From positions 1 through 45,969 of the forward strand of contig JAUYBI010000074.1 of assembly GCA_030693145.1 (NCBI GenBank): DNA of 45,969 nucleotides, read 5' to 3'. The position numbers and the translations under genes were made by a program. Shown here in pieces: positions 18,268 through 27,495 of this stretch; positions within the stretch are counted from its first letter, which is position 1; the number at the start of each line of letters is the position of its first letter. Under the pieces are notes generated by a model, which saw only the letters and a program-made list of their open reading frames with translations, was not told the DNA's origin and searched no databases. The stretch is from Candidatus Omnitrophota bacterium (GTDB taxonomy: Bacteria > Omnitrophota > Gorgyraeia > Gygaellales > Profunditerraquicolaceae).

Positions 18268-19908
18268 ATGAAAGAATCTTCGAGACAGAAAAAAGGCGCG
18301 TTACGAGACAAGATTTTATTTCCGTTTATTATTACTGACCTGCTGATTGTTCTGCTGAGCGTTGCTATTATTATTCCCGTCATCTCCGGCGTTTTAAAAA
18401 ATACGCTTAAACAAAAGGGCCTGTACATAGCAGAAAGCGTGGCTCTTCATAGCCTGGAATATGTTTTAACCGAAAATCAGCTTGAGCTAATCAAGGTACT
18501 CAGAGAAGAGCAGGAGCTGCATAAAGAAATTAGCTATTTGCTTATTACGGATTTAAAAGGCAAGGTAATCTGTCATTCATTCAAAGGAGGGTTACCTATG
18601 GGATTAGAGAAAGCTAATTCCTTAGGCTCTCATCAGAAGAACAATATTATACTTTTAGATACGGGAAAATATTTTGTCTACGATATTGCTGTACCGCTAA
18701 CGGTACAAGGAGTATTGCTGGGCAGCCTGAGAGTGGGGGTATTTAATGAGAGTATCCCCAGGATTTTGTCGAAGATTATCTTTATGCTGATAGCGTTGAT
18801 TAGTTTGGCTATTTTTATTAAGATTCTGGCGAGTTATTGGTTTACTCTGGCGGCTATGGAACCGGTTAAAAAACTTCAGCGCGCTACAGAAGCAATGATG
18901 TGTGGTGATTTAAGTGTGCGGGTCCGGATAAACAGTAAAGATGAACTGGAAGAGCTTGGCAATGCTTTTAACGCGACATTAGAAAAGCTAGAGCAGATTT
19001 TAGTTTCCAAAGATGAATTATCGCGGGAGGTTGTCGAACGGAAGCGTGCTGAGAATGCAGCGCTGGCGGTGAATGCAAAATTAGAGCAGAATGTCGAGGA
19101 ATTGGCGGAGGCTTATGCTAAGCTCAAAGAATCTCAGAAGGAGCTGCTTCAGTCCGCGAAATTCGGAGCGATCGGCCAGTTAGCCAGCAGCGTAGCCCAT
19201 GAAGTAAGGAATCCTTTAGCGATAATCATGCAGTCAATCGAGTATCTGGATTGCAAAGTTGCTCCCGAGGACAAAGAGATAATTCAGATGGCCAAGCATA
19301 ATATTCAGCGGGCCGACACGATTGTGGCTACGCTTCTTGATTTTGCCAAGGAAAAAGGATTAAATGTGGTGCCCGTGGATATTAATTCTATAATCGAGGA
19401 TTCCCTGATTTTAACGCATTACAGCAACCGGGAAGGTAAGATAGGTATTGTTAAAGAGTTAGGTAAAGATCTGCCCCAGGTTTTAGTGGATAGGCAAAAG
19501 ATGAAGCAGGTATTGGTGAATGTGAATTTAAACGCTCTTCAGGCGATGCCTAATGGCGGAACTTTATTCCTGCGTACTTATCTGGCCGAATTTAAGCGGC
19601 TGCAGGCAGGAGGGGAAAATAAAAACGGTGATCAGCCTTTACCGGTGAAAAAGGCGGTAATTATCGAGATAGAGGATGAAGGTGCCGGTATCTCAGAGGA
19701 GAACCTGAAAAATGTCTTCCGGCCGTTTTTCACGACCAAAGAAGAAACGATGGGGGTTGGGTTGGGCCTTTCGGTGGCTAAGAATATTGTTGCTATGCAC
19801 AATGGGCTGATAGAAATAAAAAGCCGGCTTAACCAGGGGACTAAGGTGATCATCACTCTTACAGTAAAGGAGGCGCCTAATGGCAAAGAAGAAGATATTG
19901 ATTGTTGA
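18268..19908 (+). CDS. Membrane sensor histidine kinase with HAMP
   Basis: Two TMs, HAMP, SSVAHEVRNPLAIIMQS H-box, NLNALQAMPNGG N-box, DEGAGISEENLKNVFRPFFTTKEETMGVGLGLSVAKNI. Confidence 0.95.
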   Translation: MKESSRQKKGALRDKILFPFIITDLLIVLLSVAIIIPVISGVLKNTLKQKGLYIAESVALHSLEYVLTENQLELIKVLREEQELHKEISYLLITDLKGKVICHSFKGGLPMGLEKANSLGSHQKNNIILLDTGKYFVYDIAVPLTVQGVLLGSLRVGVFNESIPRILSKIIFMLIALISLAIFIKILASYWFTLAAMEPVKKLQRATEAMMCGDLSVRVRINSKDELEELGNAFNATLEKLEQILVSKDELSREVVERKRAENAALAVNAKLEQNVEELAEAYAKLKESQKELLQSAKFGAIGQLASSVAHEVRNPLAIIMQSIEYLDCKVAPEDKEIIQMAKHNIQRADTIVATLLDFAKEKGLNVVPVDINSIIEDSLILTHYSNREGKIGIVKELGKDLPQVLVDRQKMKQVLVNVNLNALQAMPNGGTLFLRTYLAEFKRLQAGGENKNGDQPLPVKKAVIIEIEDEGAGISEENLKNVFRPFFTTKEETMGVGLGLSVAKNIVAMHNGLIEIKSRLNQGTKVIITLTVKEAPNGKEEDIDC

Positions 19909-20266
19909 TGATGAATTGGATTTTTTGAAGATAGTAAAGTTAAATTTAGAGCAGACTGAAAAATTTGAGGTGTTAACCTTATCCAGCGCTCATGAGCTGA
20001 TTTCGCATCTGCATAGTTTCAAGCCGGATCTAATCTTGTTGGATATGGTGATGCCCGGAATAGGAGGCATAGAAGTATGTGATATGTTAAATGATGATTT
20101 ACTCGGGAAAACCCTGCCGGTTATCGTTCTCTCTGCGCTGGATAAGGTTGAGGATAAGCTCCTGGCTTATAAGAAGGGCATTGTGGGTTATTTAACTAAG
20201 CCCATAGAAAAGGATGCGCTGATCGCGAAAATAGAAAGTGTCTTGGAATCCAGGTTTAAGCGATAG
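19880..20266 (+). CDS. Single-domain response regulator receiver
   Basis: ILIVDDELDF, PDLILLDMVMPGIGG, PVIVLSA, LTKPIEKD; 29-bp overlap with HK. Confidence 0.95.
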   Translation: MAKKKILIVDDELDFLKIVKLNLEQTEKFEVLTLSSAHELISHLHSFKPDLILLDMVMPGIGGIEVCDMLNDDLLGKTLPVIVLSALDKVEDKLLAYKKGIVGYLTKPIEKDALIAKIESVLESRFKR

Positions 20267-20387
20267 ATCTACTTTTTAAATAGATTATTCTTGTTACGAT
20301 TGGTAGTTTATATAATTAAGCCAGTATTTTTAAAACATTTTATCGATTTAAATAAAGGACAATATTATTTTAAGCTAAGGAGGGTTT

Positions 20388-21314
20388 ATGTATAATGACC
20401 AGATAAAAAAATTAATCGAGAATGTAGAAAAAGTAATCGTGGGTAAAACTGAAGTAGTGAAGCTTTTGATCGTAGGTATTCTAACTAATGGGCACATTCT
20501 GATTGATGATGTCCCTGGTGTGGGCAAGACCATGCTTTCTTTGGCTTTAGCTAAGTCCATTAGCGCGGATTTTAAAAGGATTCAGTTTACCCCGGATCTG
20601 CTTCCTTCTGATGTCACCGGTGGTTTTATCTATAGCCCTAAGACTGGAGAGTTTGATTTTAAGAAGGGCCCGGTTTTTACTAATATTCTTCTGGCTGATG
20701 AGATTAACCGAACCACTCCCCGTACGCAGTCCGCGCTCCTGGAGTGTATGCAGGAGCGTTCTGTCTCTATTGACTGTAAAACTTTTATTCTGCCGCGGCC
20801 TTTTATGGTGGTCGGTACGCAAAATCCCATCGAGTATCAGGGGACATATCCCTTGCCGGAGGCGCAGCTGGATAGGTTTCTGATGAAGATAAATGTTGGT
20901 TATTTATCTCTAGAAGAGGAAAAGAAGGTGACTCTTGGGCAGAAACTGCAACATCCAATTGAAGACCTGCAGCCAGTTTTAGGAGTGGAAGATGTTTTGG
21001 GATTGCAGGAGAAAATCAAAAAGGTGGAAATTTCTCCGATCGTTCTTAATTATATTGTTAGTTTGGTTTCCGCTACCCGCAAGAAAGATGAGATCAGGTT
21101 AGGTGCCAGCCCTCGCGCTTCGATTGCCCTAATGAAAGCAAGCTGTGCCTGGGCTTTTATTGAGGGCCGGGATTACGTTATTCCGGAAGATGTGATAAAG
21201 CTTGTGTATTGGGTACTTGGCCATAGAATATTACTGCATCCTAAGGCCTTGGTTGCTGAGAAGACAGCCGCATCTCTGATTACGGAATTAGTGCATAAGA
21301 TTCCTGTCTCCTAA
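20388..21314 (+). CDS. MoxR-family AAA+ ATPase (second copy)
   Basis: DDVPGVGKTMLSLALAKS, LADEINRTTPRTQSALLECMQERSVSID. Confidence 0.95.
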   Translation: MYNDQIKKLIENVEKVIVGKTEVVKLLIVGILTNGHILIDDVPGVGKTMLSLALAKSISADFKRIQFTPDLLPSDVTGGFIYSPKTGEFDFKKGPVFTNILLADEINRTTPRTQSALLECMQERSVSIDCKTFILPRPFMVVGTQNPIEYQGTYPLPEAQLDRFLMKINVGYLSLEEEKKVTLGQKLQHPIEDLQPVLGVEDVLGLQEKIKKVEISPIVLNYIVSLVSATRKKDEIRLGASPRASIALMKASCAWAFIEGRDYVIPEDVIKLVYWVLGHRILLHPKALVAEKTAASLITELVHKIPVS

Positions 21315-21317
21315 AAT

Positions 21318-22547
21318 ATGTTGAAAACTTTTCGCTTGAAATGGTTTGCTCTAGGATTTTTCTTTATTTCTAGCCTGCTGATCGGATTAAAGACGACCCG
21401 GGAATTTTACTTTTTCTTTGCCTATTTTTTGCTCTGCGCGGTAGTGGTTAGTTTGAGCTGGCTGCTTTTGACCTACTTTACGGCGCACCTGCAGCTATCC
21501 AGAAAAATGATTAGCCGGGTTACTGAGAGCGATAGGTTAGAAGTAGCCGCCCAGATTCGCAACGTTAGTTTTTTCCCGGTTTTTAATTTTGTTTTAGAGG
21601 ATAATTTTTTTGGTACGCAACCTAATCAAGAAAAGAAAAGTTTTTTTATAAGTTACTTGGGTTTAAAATCTTCCTGTGAAATTAAGTATGATTATCTCTG
21701 TTTTAAGAGAGGTGAATATAAAATGGGGCCTTTTATAGTTTATTTTTTTGACCCCCTGAACCTTTTTTTCTTTAAACGTATCTATCCTGTTTATTCCGGG
21801 GTAGTGGTTTATCCTCAAATATTTAAAATTGAGAAGTTTCCTGCTTTAACCCGCAGTATTTTACCCTGGTTTGGGATTGAGACGGCGCGTTCCAGCGGAG
21901 ATAATGATGAATTTTATGGCGTGCGGGAGTATAAGGATGGTGAGTCAGTTAAGAAGATCCACTGGCTCTCCAGCGCCCGTAAGAATAAGTTGATTGTAAA
22001 ACAATTCCAGCTGCAGAGTTTTTTTGGGACGACGATTATTTTTAATTTGGAGAAAGCCAAAAACCTGGGTGAAGGTAAAGAATCCGTAGCCGAATATATT
22101 ATTAAGATTGCCGCCAGTGTGGCGCATTACCTTACCGAAAGAGGGGTTTCCATAGAGCTCCTGGCGCATATCGGGGAAATAGTATATATGCCATTTAATA
22201 AGGGGCAGGAGCACCTGGAGAATATATTCAGAGTATTAGCAGCAGCTCAGGCAGAAAGCAGGATTAGTTTCAGGGAAGCCTTTGAGGAGTTTGCCCGCTA
22301 TATTCCTAATGATTCCAGCTTAGTGGCGGTGATGTCCGATCAGGACTATACCGACCTGCCCCGCATAGTATCTTTAAATAGCCGGGGGGTTTCCTTGATT
22401 CCCTTGATTGTGGTCGCGGATACTTTTCTACCGGTTTCCGATAAGGAAAAGGTCATTCGCCAGGCAAAAATTAGGGTTTCGAATTTAGTTAATATGCACG
22501 CGAAGTTTTTTTCACAAGGGGATAATTTATCAGAGGTATTTATTTAG
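21318..22547 (+). CDS. DUF58 domain membrane protein (second copy)
   Basis: N-terminal two-TM hairpin, FYGVREYKDGESVKKIHWLSSARKNKLIVKQFQ. Confidence 0.92.
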   Translation: MLKTFRLKWFALGFFFISSLLIGLKTTREFYFFFAYFLLCAVVVSLSWLLLTYFTAHLQLSRKMISRVTESDRLEVAAQIRNVSFFPVFNFVLEDNFFGTQPNQEKKSFFISYLGLKSSCEIKYDYLCFKRGEYKMGPFIVYFFDPLNLFFFKRIYPVYSGVVVYPQIFKIEKFPALTRSILPWFGIETARSSGDNDEFYGVREYKDGESVKKIHWLSSARKNKLIVKQFQLQSFFGTTIIFNLEKAKNLGEGKESVAEYIIKIAASVAHYLTERGVSIELLAHIGEIVYMPFNKGQEHLENIFRVLAAAQAESRISFREAFEEFARYIPNDSSLVAVMSDQDYTDLPRIVSLNSRGVSLIPLIVVADTFLPVSDKEKVIRQAKIRVSNLVNMHAKFFSQGDNLSEVFI

Positions 22548-22548
22548 G

Positions 22549-25257
22549 ATGACACAGAAAGACAGATATCTATTTGTACAGCTCGGACTGACCTTTTCGC
22601 TTTTAATTACGGCGGTTTTCTTATTAAAGCCCGCGGTCTTTTGGCAATACCAGCTGTTTTTGATCGCCGGTTCGGCAGTCGGTTTTGCCTTTGGTTGGTA
22701 TAACCGACAAGGAGCATTTGAAGGCATAAGATATTTTACTGATGCGGCCATTTTAATTATTATTACTTGGATGGGTTATCGAATATTTAAATCGACTTTT
22801 TTATATAAAGAAGTTATTGCCATACTTATTCAAGGCGTCATTATTTTGGAGATTATCTTTAGTTTCAATTTTTGCGCGAAGGGAAAGATAATTTATATCC
22901 AGCTCTTAAGCCTCATTATTTTTATGGCCTCCGCGGTTTTTGCCGCTGCTTATAGCATGTTTTTGGCGATAGTTTACTTATTGATTTGGCTGGCGATACT
23001 GCGGTTTAAGTTTGCAGGATTTTTGCAACCGTTCAGAGAAAAAGGCATGCCCCGTTTTTATTCTTTGGTTACATCACTGGTTTGTTTCCTGGTGGTTTTG
23101 CTTTTGGCGTGGTTTATCTCTGCTAATGTTTTTTTGGGTAAAATTAAGAAGGGGATGGTTCTTTTAGATGAAGGCCTGCAAGATATGGAATCAGGAGTCG
23201 GCAAAGAATCTAATGAGGCGGATAAGTTTTATAGTTTACAGGAAGATTTACAAAATAAAATATCGGGCTTATCTTTAAAATTGGATTCTTATGAAAAGAG
23301 GCGTCAGCTTATCTATTTGCTTTCGGAGTTAGTAAAAGACACGCTTAAGACGATAGAATTAGATAAGGCAGAGATTGGTTTAATCGATATCCTAAAGCGT
23401 CAAGGCGCCGGCTTAGAAGGTACTGCGCAGGCAATGACAATGACTAAGATGTACCTGGATAAAAAGAATTCCCGGAATCTGGAGAAGAGCAAAGAAGAGG
23501 TTATGGATAAGCTCAGGAAACATCCCTTAGGCATCTTTGATAAGATTAAAATTACTAGTTTGACGAATAAGGTTCAGCAGGCTAACTCCTATCAGCAACT
23601 GCAAGAAAATAGCCGGGCACTCCAAAGTGCGATTCAGAATGCACCATTAAGCCGGGATGTTCAGAAAGATCTTAACGTGCTTACGCGCAACCTTTCTAAT
23701 TTAAAGGCTTTTGAGCTCTACCGCCGTAAGATTCAGGATTTAGAGCAAAGGTCTTCATCGCTTGGTGAGGGAGTTGAAAAAAAGATCGCGGATGTTGTTT
23801 CAGATATTAAACATACGCAAGGCCTGGATGATTTTAAGCAGACCGCTAAAAAAATTCGTCAACTAAAAAATGATTCGCGCCTCGGTGAGCAGAAATCTGG
23901 AAAAGATGTTATTAAAAGCCTGGAAGAAGTATCGCGCATGAAATTAGATTTATTGTTTACGGAGAAATCAGAAGAGGTAAGAAAAGATGCTTCCCGGAAG
24001 CAGGATTTAGGCTCTTTGGCGGAAGAGTTTGACCGGAAAATGGACGGGGCTGGAAGTGCCATGAGTCATCAGGAATTCATTGAAGAGCTTTCGGGGCTTA
24101 GCCAACAGAACAAGGATAATAATTTAGGCCTGTCCGGAGGGTTAGGCGAGATACTGGATTTAAAAACAGAATCTTTTAAGCAGGCAAAGAAAGATAAATT
24201 AGATGATCTGGTAGGTAAAGATTTTTACTCTGAGGTAAAAAAAGAGATACTTGAGGCAATAGAACAAATGGAAGAAAAAGAAAGCGCTCGGGATTTAGAG
24301 AGCCAACAAAAGGAGCTGGCCAGCAAGATTAGAGAGTTAGAAAGAAAGGGTAGTATTTCGCCAGAGAGTGCCGCCAAAATGCTTAAAGCCGCCGCAGATT
24401 TTAAAGATTTGCTGCAAGCCAGGCTTAAGGCTAAGGCAGAGTTAGAAAAGGAGGAGGTTTCGGAAAAAGGTTCCCATAAACCTGATTACCTAGAGCAGTT
24501 ACAGCAGGCCATTGGAGATTCTTCCTTGAGCGGCCGGGAAAAGGAGGCGCTTAAGGCTTTATTAGAGCAGCTGTTTAAAATGCAGAGCTTATCTCAATTA
24601 GAGGATGTCAAGGAGGCTTTGAAGAATAAGCTTTCTCTTTTAGGGCTGCAAGGGGCATCTGCCGCAAAACTAAGAGAAATAAATAAAATAAATGAAAAGA
24701 TTAAGCAGGCAGCCCAAATTAAACAGCAGCTTCTGGCGAGCAAGGCTTTGGCGGATATTTTAGAAAAAATAGAAAGATTAAGCCAACAAGATGCAGCTAA
24801 AGCCCGGGCTTTAGAAGAAAAATTAGAGCAGATGCGCAAGAGTAATTCTCCTGAGGAAGTGGAAAAGATAATTTTAGATTTAAAGGATGTTTTAGATAGT
24901 GAAAGCGCGCAAGTTGATAGCAACAGTATGGTTGAGCCAGAAAGTAAGCAGCAATGGAAAGTCTATATTTTATCTTCTTCGTTAATCGTTTCTCAGGGAA
25001 TAACTGTGCCCTTGAGAGTGATTGCCGTGGATAAAAATGGATATATTAAGGAATTAACCAGCGATGTGGAATGGTTTTCAACCCAGCAGCAGGTAGCTCG
25101 GGTAGATGATTTGAATTTCCTGCATTCTTTAGCTAAGGGTAAAGCCCAGATAAAGGCCGTCTACAAAGGGGCAGCGAGTAAAGATGCAGAGGTTAATGTG
25201 GTAGAGGATATAGACGCCCAAGCCGTGCAGGCGATTAAGCAGGAGCTCCTGCGATAG
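22549..25257 (+). CDS. Multi-TM plus long coiled-coil plus C-terminal Ig-like (BIG2-type) protein
   Basis: About 6 TMs in the first ~210 aa, ~600 aa of charged heptad-like helix, then SSSLIVSQGITVPLRVIAVDKNGYIKELTSDVEWFSTQQQVARVDDLNFLHSLAKGKAQIKAVYKG. Confidence 0.75.
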   Translation: MTQKDRYLFVQLGLTFSLLITAVFLLKPAVFWQYQLFLIAGSAVGFAFGWYNRQGAFEGIRYFTDAAILIIITWMGYRIFKSTFLYKEVIAILIQGVIILEIIFSFNFCAKGKIIYIQLLSLIIFMASAVFAAAYSMFLAIVYLLIWLAILRFKFAGFLQPFREKGMPRFYSLVTSLVCFLVVLLLAWFISANVFLGKIKKGMVLLDEGLQDMESGVGKESNEADKFYSLQEDLQNKISGLSLKLDSYEKRRQLIYLLSELVKDTLKTIELDKAEIGLIDILKRQGAGLEGTAQAMTMTKMYLDKKNSRNLEKSKEEVMDKLRKHPLGIFDKIKITSLTNKVQQANSYQQLQENSRALQSAIQNAPLSRDVQKDLNVLTRNLSNLKAFELYRRKIQDLEQRSSSLGEGVEKKIADVVSDIKHTQGLDDFKQTAKKIRQLKNDSRLGEQKSGKDVIKSLEEVSRMKLDLLFTEKSEEVRKDASRKQDLGSLAEEFDRKMDGAGSAMSHQEFIEELSGLSQQNKDNNLGLSGGLGEILDLKTESFKQAKKDKLDDLVGKDFYSEVKKEILEAIEQMEEKESARDLESQQKELASKIRELERKGSISPESAAKMLKAAADFKDLLQARLKAKAELEKEEVSEKGSHKPDYLEQLQQAIGDSSLSGREKEALKALLEQLFKMQSLSQLEDVKEALKNKLSLLGLQGASAAKLREINKINEKIKQAAQIKQQLLASKALADILEKIERLSQQDAAKARALEEKLEQMRKSNSPEEVEKIILDLKDVLDSESAQVDSNSMVEPESKQQWKVYILSSSLIVSQGITVPLRVIAVDKNGYIKELTSDVEWFSTQQQVARVDDLNFLHSLAKGKAQIKAVYKGAASKDAEVNVVEDIDAQAVQAIKQELLR

Positions 25258-25261
25258 ACTG

Positions 25262-27469
25262 ATGAAAAAGATAAAACCCGTAATTGTCTTATTAGCGGCA
25301 ATAATATTTTTATACCCGGCGCCAGTATCGGCAATCGCGCAATATCAGGAGATTAATACTAGCCAAGGGAAGGTTATTGTCGGTTTGGATAGAGAAAAAG
25401 CGTATCAGATGTTTGGTGCTCCTGCCTCTAAGGGTGGTGGTCTCTGGTATTATGCTGGGCCTCCAGCGTTTTTTGTTAATTTTTCTGAAAATCACCCCGA
25501 CATACTGCTCTATCCTAATTCCTGCCAGGCCACCGTGGATATTCCTTTAGAGTTTAAAGCCTTCTTGAGCCTGCCGGATTCAGCAATAACGGATATTACC
25601 AAAGAAGTGCAATTAGTATTTGATTGGCCAGAGTGTGCCAGAGTTGTGGATACGGGAGTGATTATTCCTAAGAAAGCAGGGAAATATTCGGCATTAGCGG
25701 TATACAAGGATGTTCTCAGTAACCCTCTTCATCTACAGATTAAGGAGGCCAGAGGGATTGAACAAAAAGAGAAGGAGAAGTTGTTAAGCATAGATCTCCT
25801 GCCTTATCAGCCAACTGTCCCTCTTGAAGGCATAATTAATTTTGTGGCTTTAGGAACATTTTTTGACTACGATTTAAATGAATATTCGGTAAGAGACCTA
25901 AGCCAGGAGGCAGTCTGGTTTATGCGCCAGCGGCCGAATTTGACTTGGAATAAGGAAGATAGTTACCGGCTGTATTTTCTGAAGAAGGGGCAGGTAGAGG
26001 TTTTGTCTAAATACAAAGAAACAGAAAGTTTTCTTCAGCGCGTAGAAATTAAGGACAAAGTAGATCCTGGAGTAAAAAGATTAAAACATATTCTTGTTTT
26101 GCCCGAGATGATGATTGTGTTACTTAACAGCAATCTGAACATGAGAGCTTTTGGCACTTATTACGATAACAGCGTAGTAGAATTAACCCAGGATGTAAAG
26201 TGGAAAATAAATGATCCGGAAATATTAGAGTCGAATAAAAACGGATATTTTTATGCTAAAGCTGAAGGGATTACGGAAGTAATTGCAACTAAAGATGGTG
26301 TGGAAGGCTTGTTGATCAAGGTAGCGGTGGTAAATAAAAGTGCTCATTTTATCAATGCCGGTTTAAGCGTTAATTCCAGTAAAGAAAATGCTCTTAATCG
26401 CAATACGCTGGAGGCAATCAAAGCTGATGTCGAGCAACTGAAGAAAGACTTTTTGGTAAAGAAAAAAGAACTCCGGAACATCCAGATTACACCTAAGTCA
26501 TTGGAGATAAGTTTAGGGGAAGAGGGTAAACTTTTGGCTACTGGATTCTATAATGATGGCAGCTCAAGCGATTTGACTATTCTGGGAAACTGGGGTATTT
26601 TAAATAAAGATATAGCTATTGTATCAGGTGGAAATGTCGCTTCTGTCTCTGCGGGCCAGACTAGCGCGTATGTTGAATTTCAAGGGGTACGTAGTGAATA
26701 CGCCAAAGTGGTGGTGGGAGGGGCAAGATTGGTCTCGCTTTTATTGACCCCACAGAGCCTAAGGATTCCCAGGAATGGGAAAGCTAATCTTAAGGTGCAG
26801 GGGAATTATTATGATCATTCACAGCGGGACCTCACGGGGCAAGTTAATTGGGGCATAGAAGGGCTGCAGGTTGTGAAAATAGAAAACGGAGTTCTCCGCC
26901 CCCTAAGGTTTGGCCAGTCCAAGGTCTACGCGGAATATTCCCGCCTAAAGAGTAATACTTCTAGTATTGATGTGATTTTAACTTTGGGCTGGCTGCTTTG
27001 GTTATTAGCAAAAATTATTCTTGTCTTGTTACTAGGCATTTTTTTCGCAATCTTCATATTATATTTATTTGCGCAGAATAAAAGAAGGCAACTACGATTA
27101 TTACGGGATAAGCCGCGCGAGTTTATCCTGGGCCTGCATGAGAACGCCATTCGATTAATTACTATTTTTGGCCTGCGCTATGATGCCTATACTTTTCCGC
27201 TCTTTTATGCTGAACTTGCCAAACAGAAGTTCTTGCTCAAGGATAATGTTTTTTTAAATTTTTCTATTAAGTTCGAAGAAGCTAAATATAGCCAGCATGT
27301 TTTGCAGAATAGCGACGTGGTAGCGGCGGTAGATGATTACAATAATTTTTTTGATAAATTATGTAAAAGCCAAAGCCGCCTGCGTTTCTACTCTAGATAT
27401 TGCCTAGCTTTGATACATCGCCGGCCGATTTTTATTTTTTCGCCGCTAGAAGTCAGCGCGCAAAAATGA
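25262..27469 (+). CDS. Exported multi-Ig-like (BIG2-type) protein with C-terminal TM and cytoplasmic DUF4129-like tail
   Basis: Signal peptide; repeated ITPKSLEISLGEEGKLLATGFYNDGSSSDLT...VNWGI units; TM; KFEEAKYSQHVLQNSDVVAAVDDYNNFFDKL tail. Confidence 0.7.
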   Translation: MKKIKPVIVLLAAIIFLYPAPVSAIAQYQEINTSQGKVIVGLDREKAYQMFGAPASKGGGLWYYAGPPAFFVNFSENHPDILLYPNSCQATVDIPLEFKAFLSLPDSAITDITKEVQLVFDWPECARVVDTGVIIPKKAGKYSALAVYKDVLSNPLHLQIKEARGIEQKEKEKLLSIDLLPYQPTVPLEGIINFVALGTFFDYDLNEYSVRDLSQEAVWFMRQRPNLTWNKEDSYRLYFLKKGQVEVLSKYKETESFLQRVEIKDKVDPGVKRLKHILVLPEMMIVLLNSNLNMRAFGTYYDNSVVELTQDVKWKINDPEILESNKNGYFYAKAEGITEVIATKDGVEGLLIKVAVVNKSAHFINAGLSVNSSKENALNRNTLEAIKADVEQLKKDFLVKKKELRNIQITPKSLEISLGEEGKLLATGFYNDGSSSDLTILGNWGILNKDIAIVSGGNVASVSAGQTSAYVEFQGVRSEYAKVVVGGARLVSLLLTPQSLRIPRNGKANLKVQGNYYDHSQRDLTGQVNWGIEGLQVVKIENGVLRPLRFGQSKVYAEYSRLKSNTSSIDVILTLGWLLWLLAKIILVLLLGIFFAIFILYLFAQNKRRQLRLLRDKPREFILGLHENAIRLITIFGLRYDAYTFPLFYAELAKQKFLLKDNVFLNFSIKFEEAKYSQHVLQNSDVVAAVDDYNNFFDKLCKSQSRLRFYSRYCLALIHRRPIFIFSPLEVSAQK

Positions 27470-27495
27470 ATAATTAATTGCTAAAATCAAGATAA

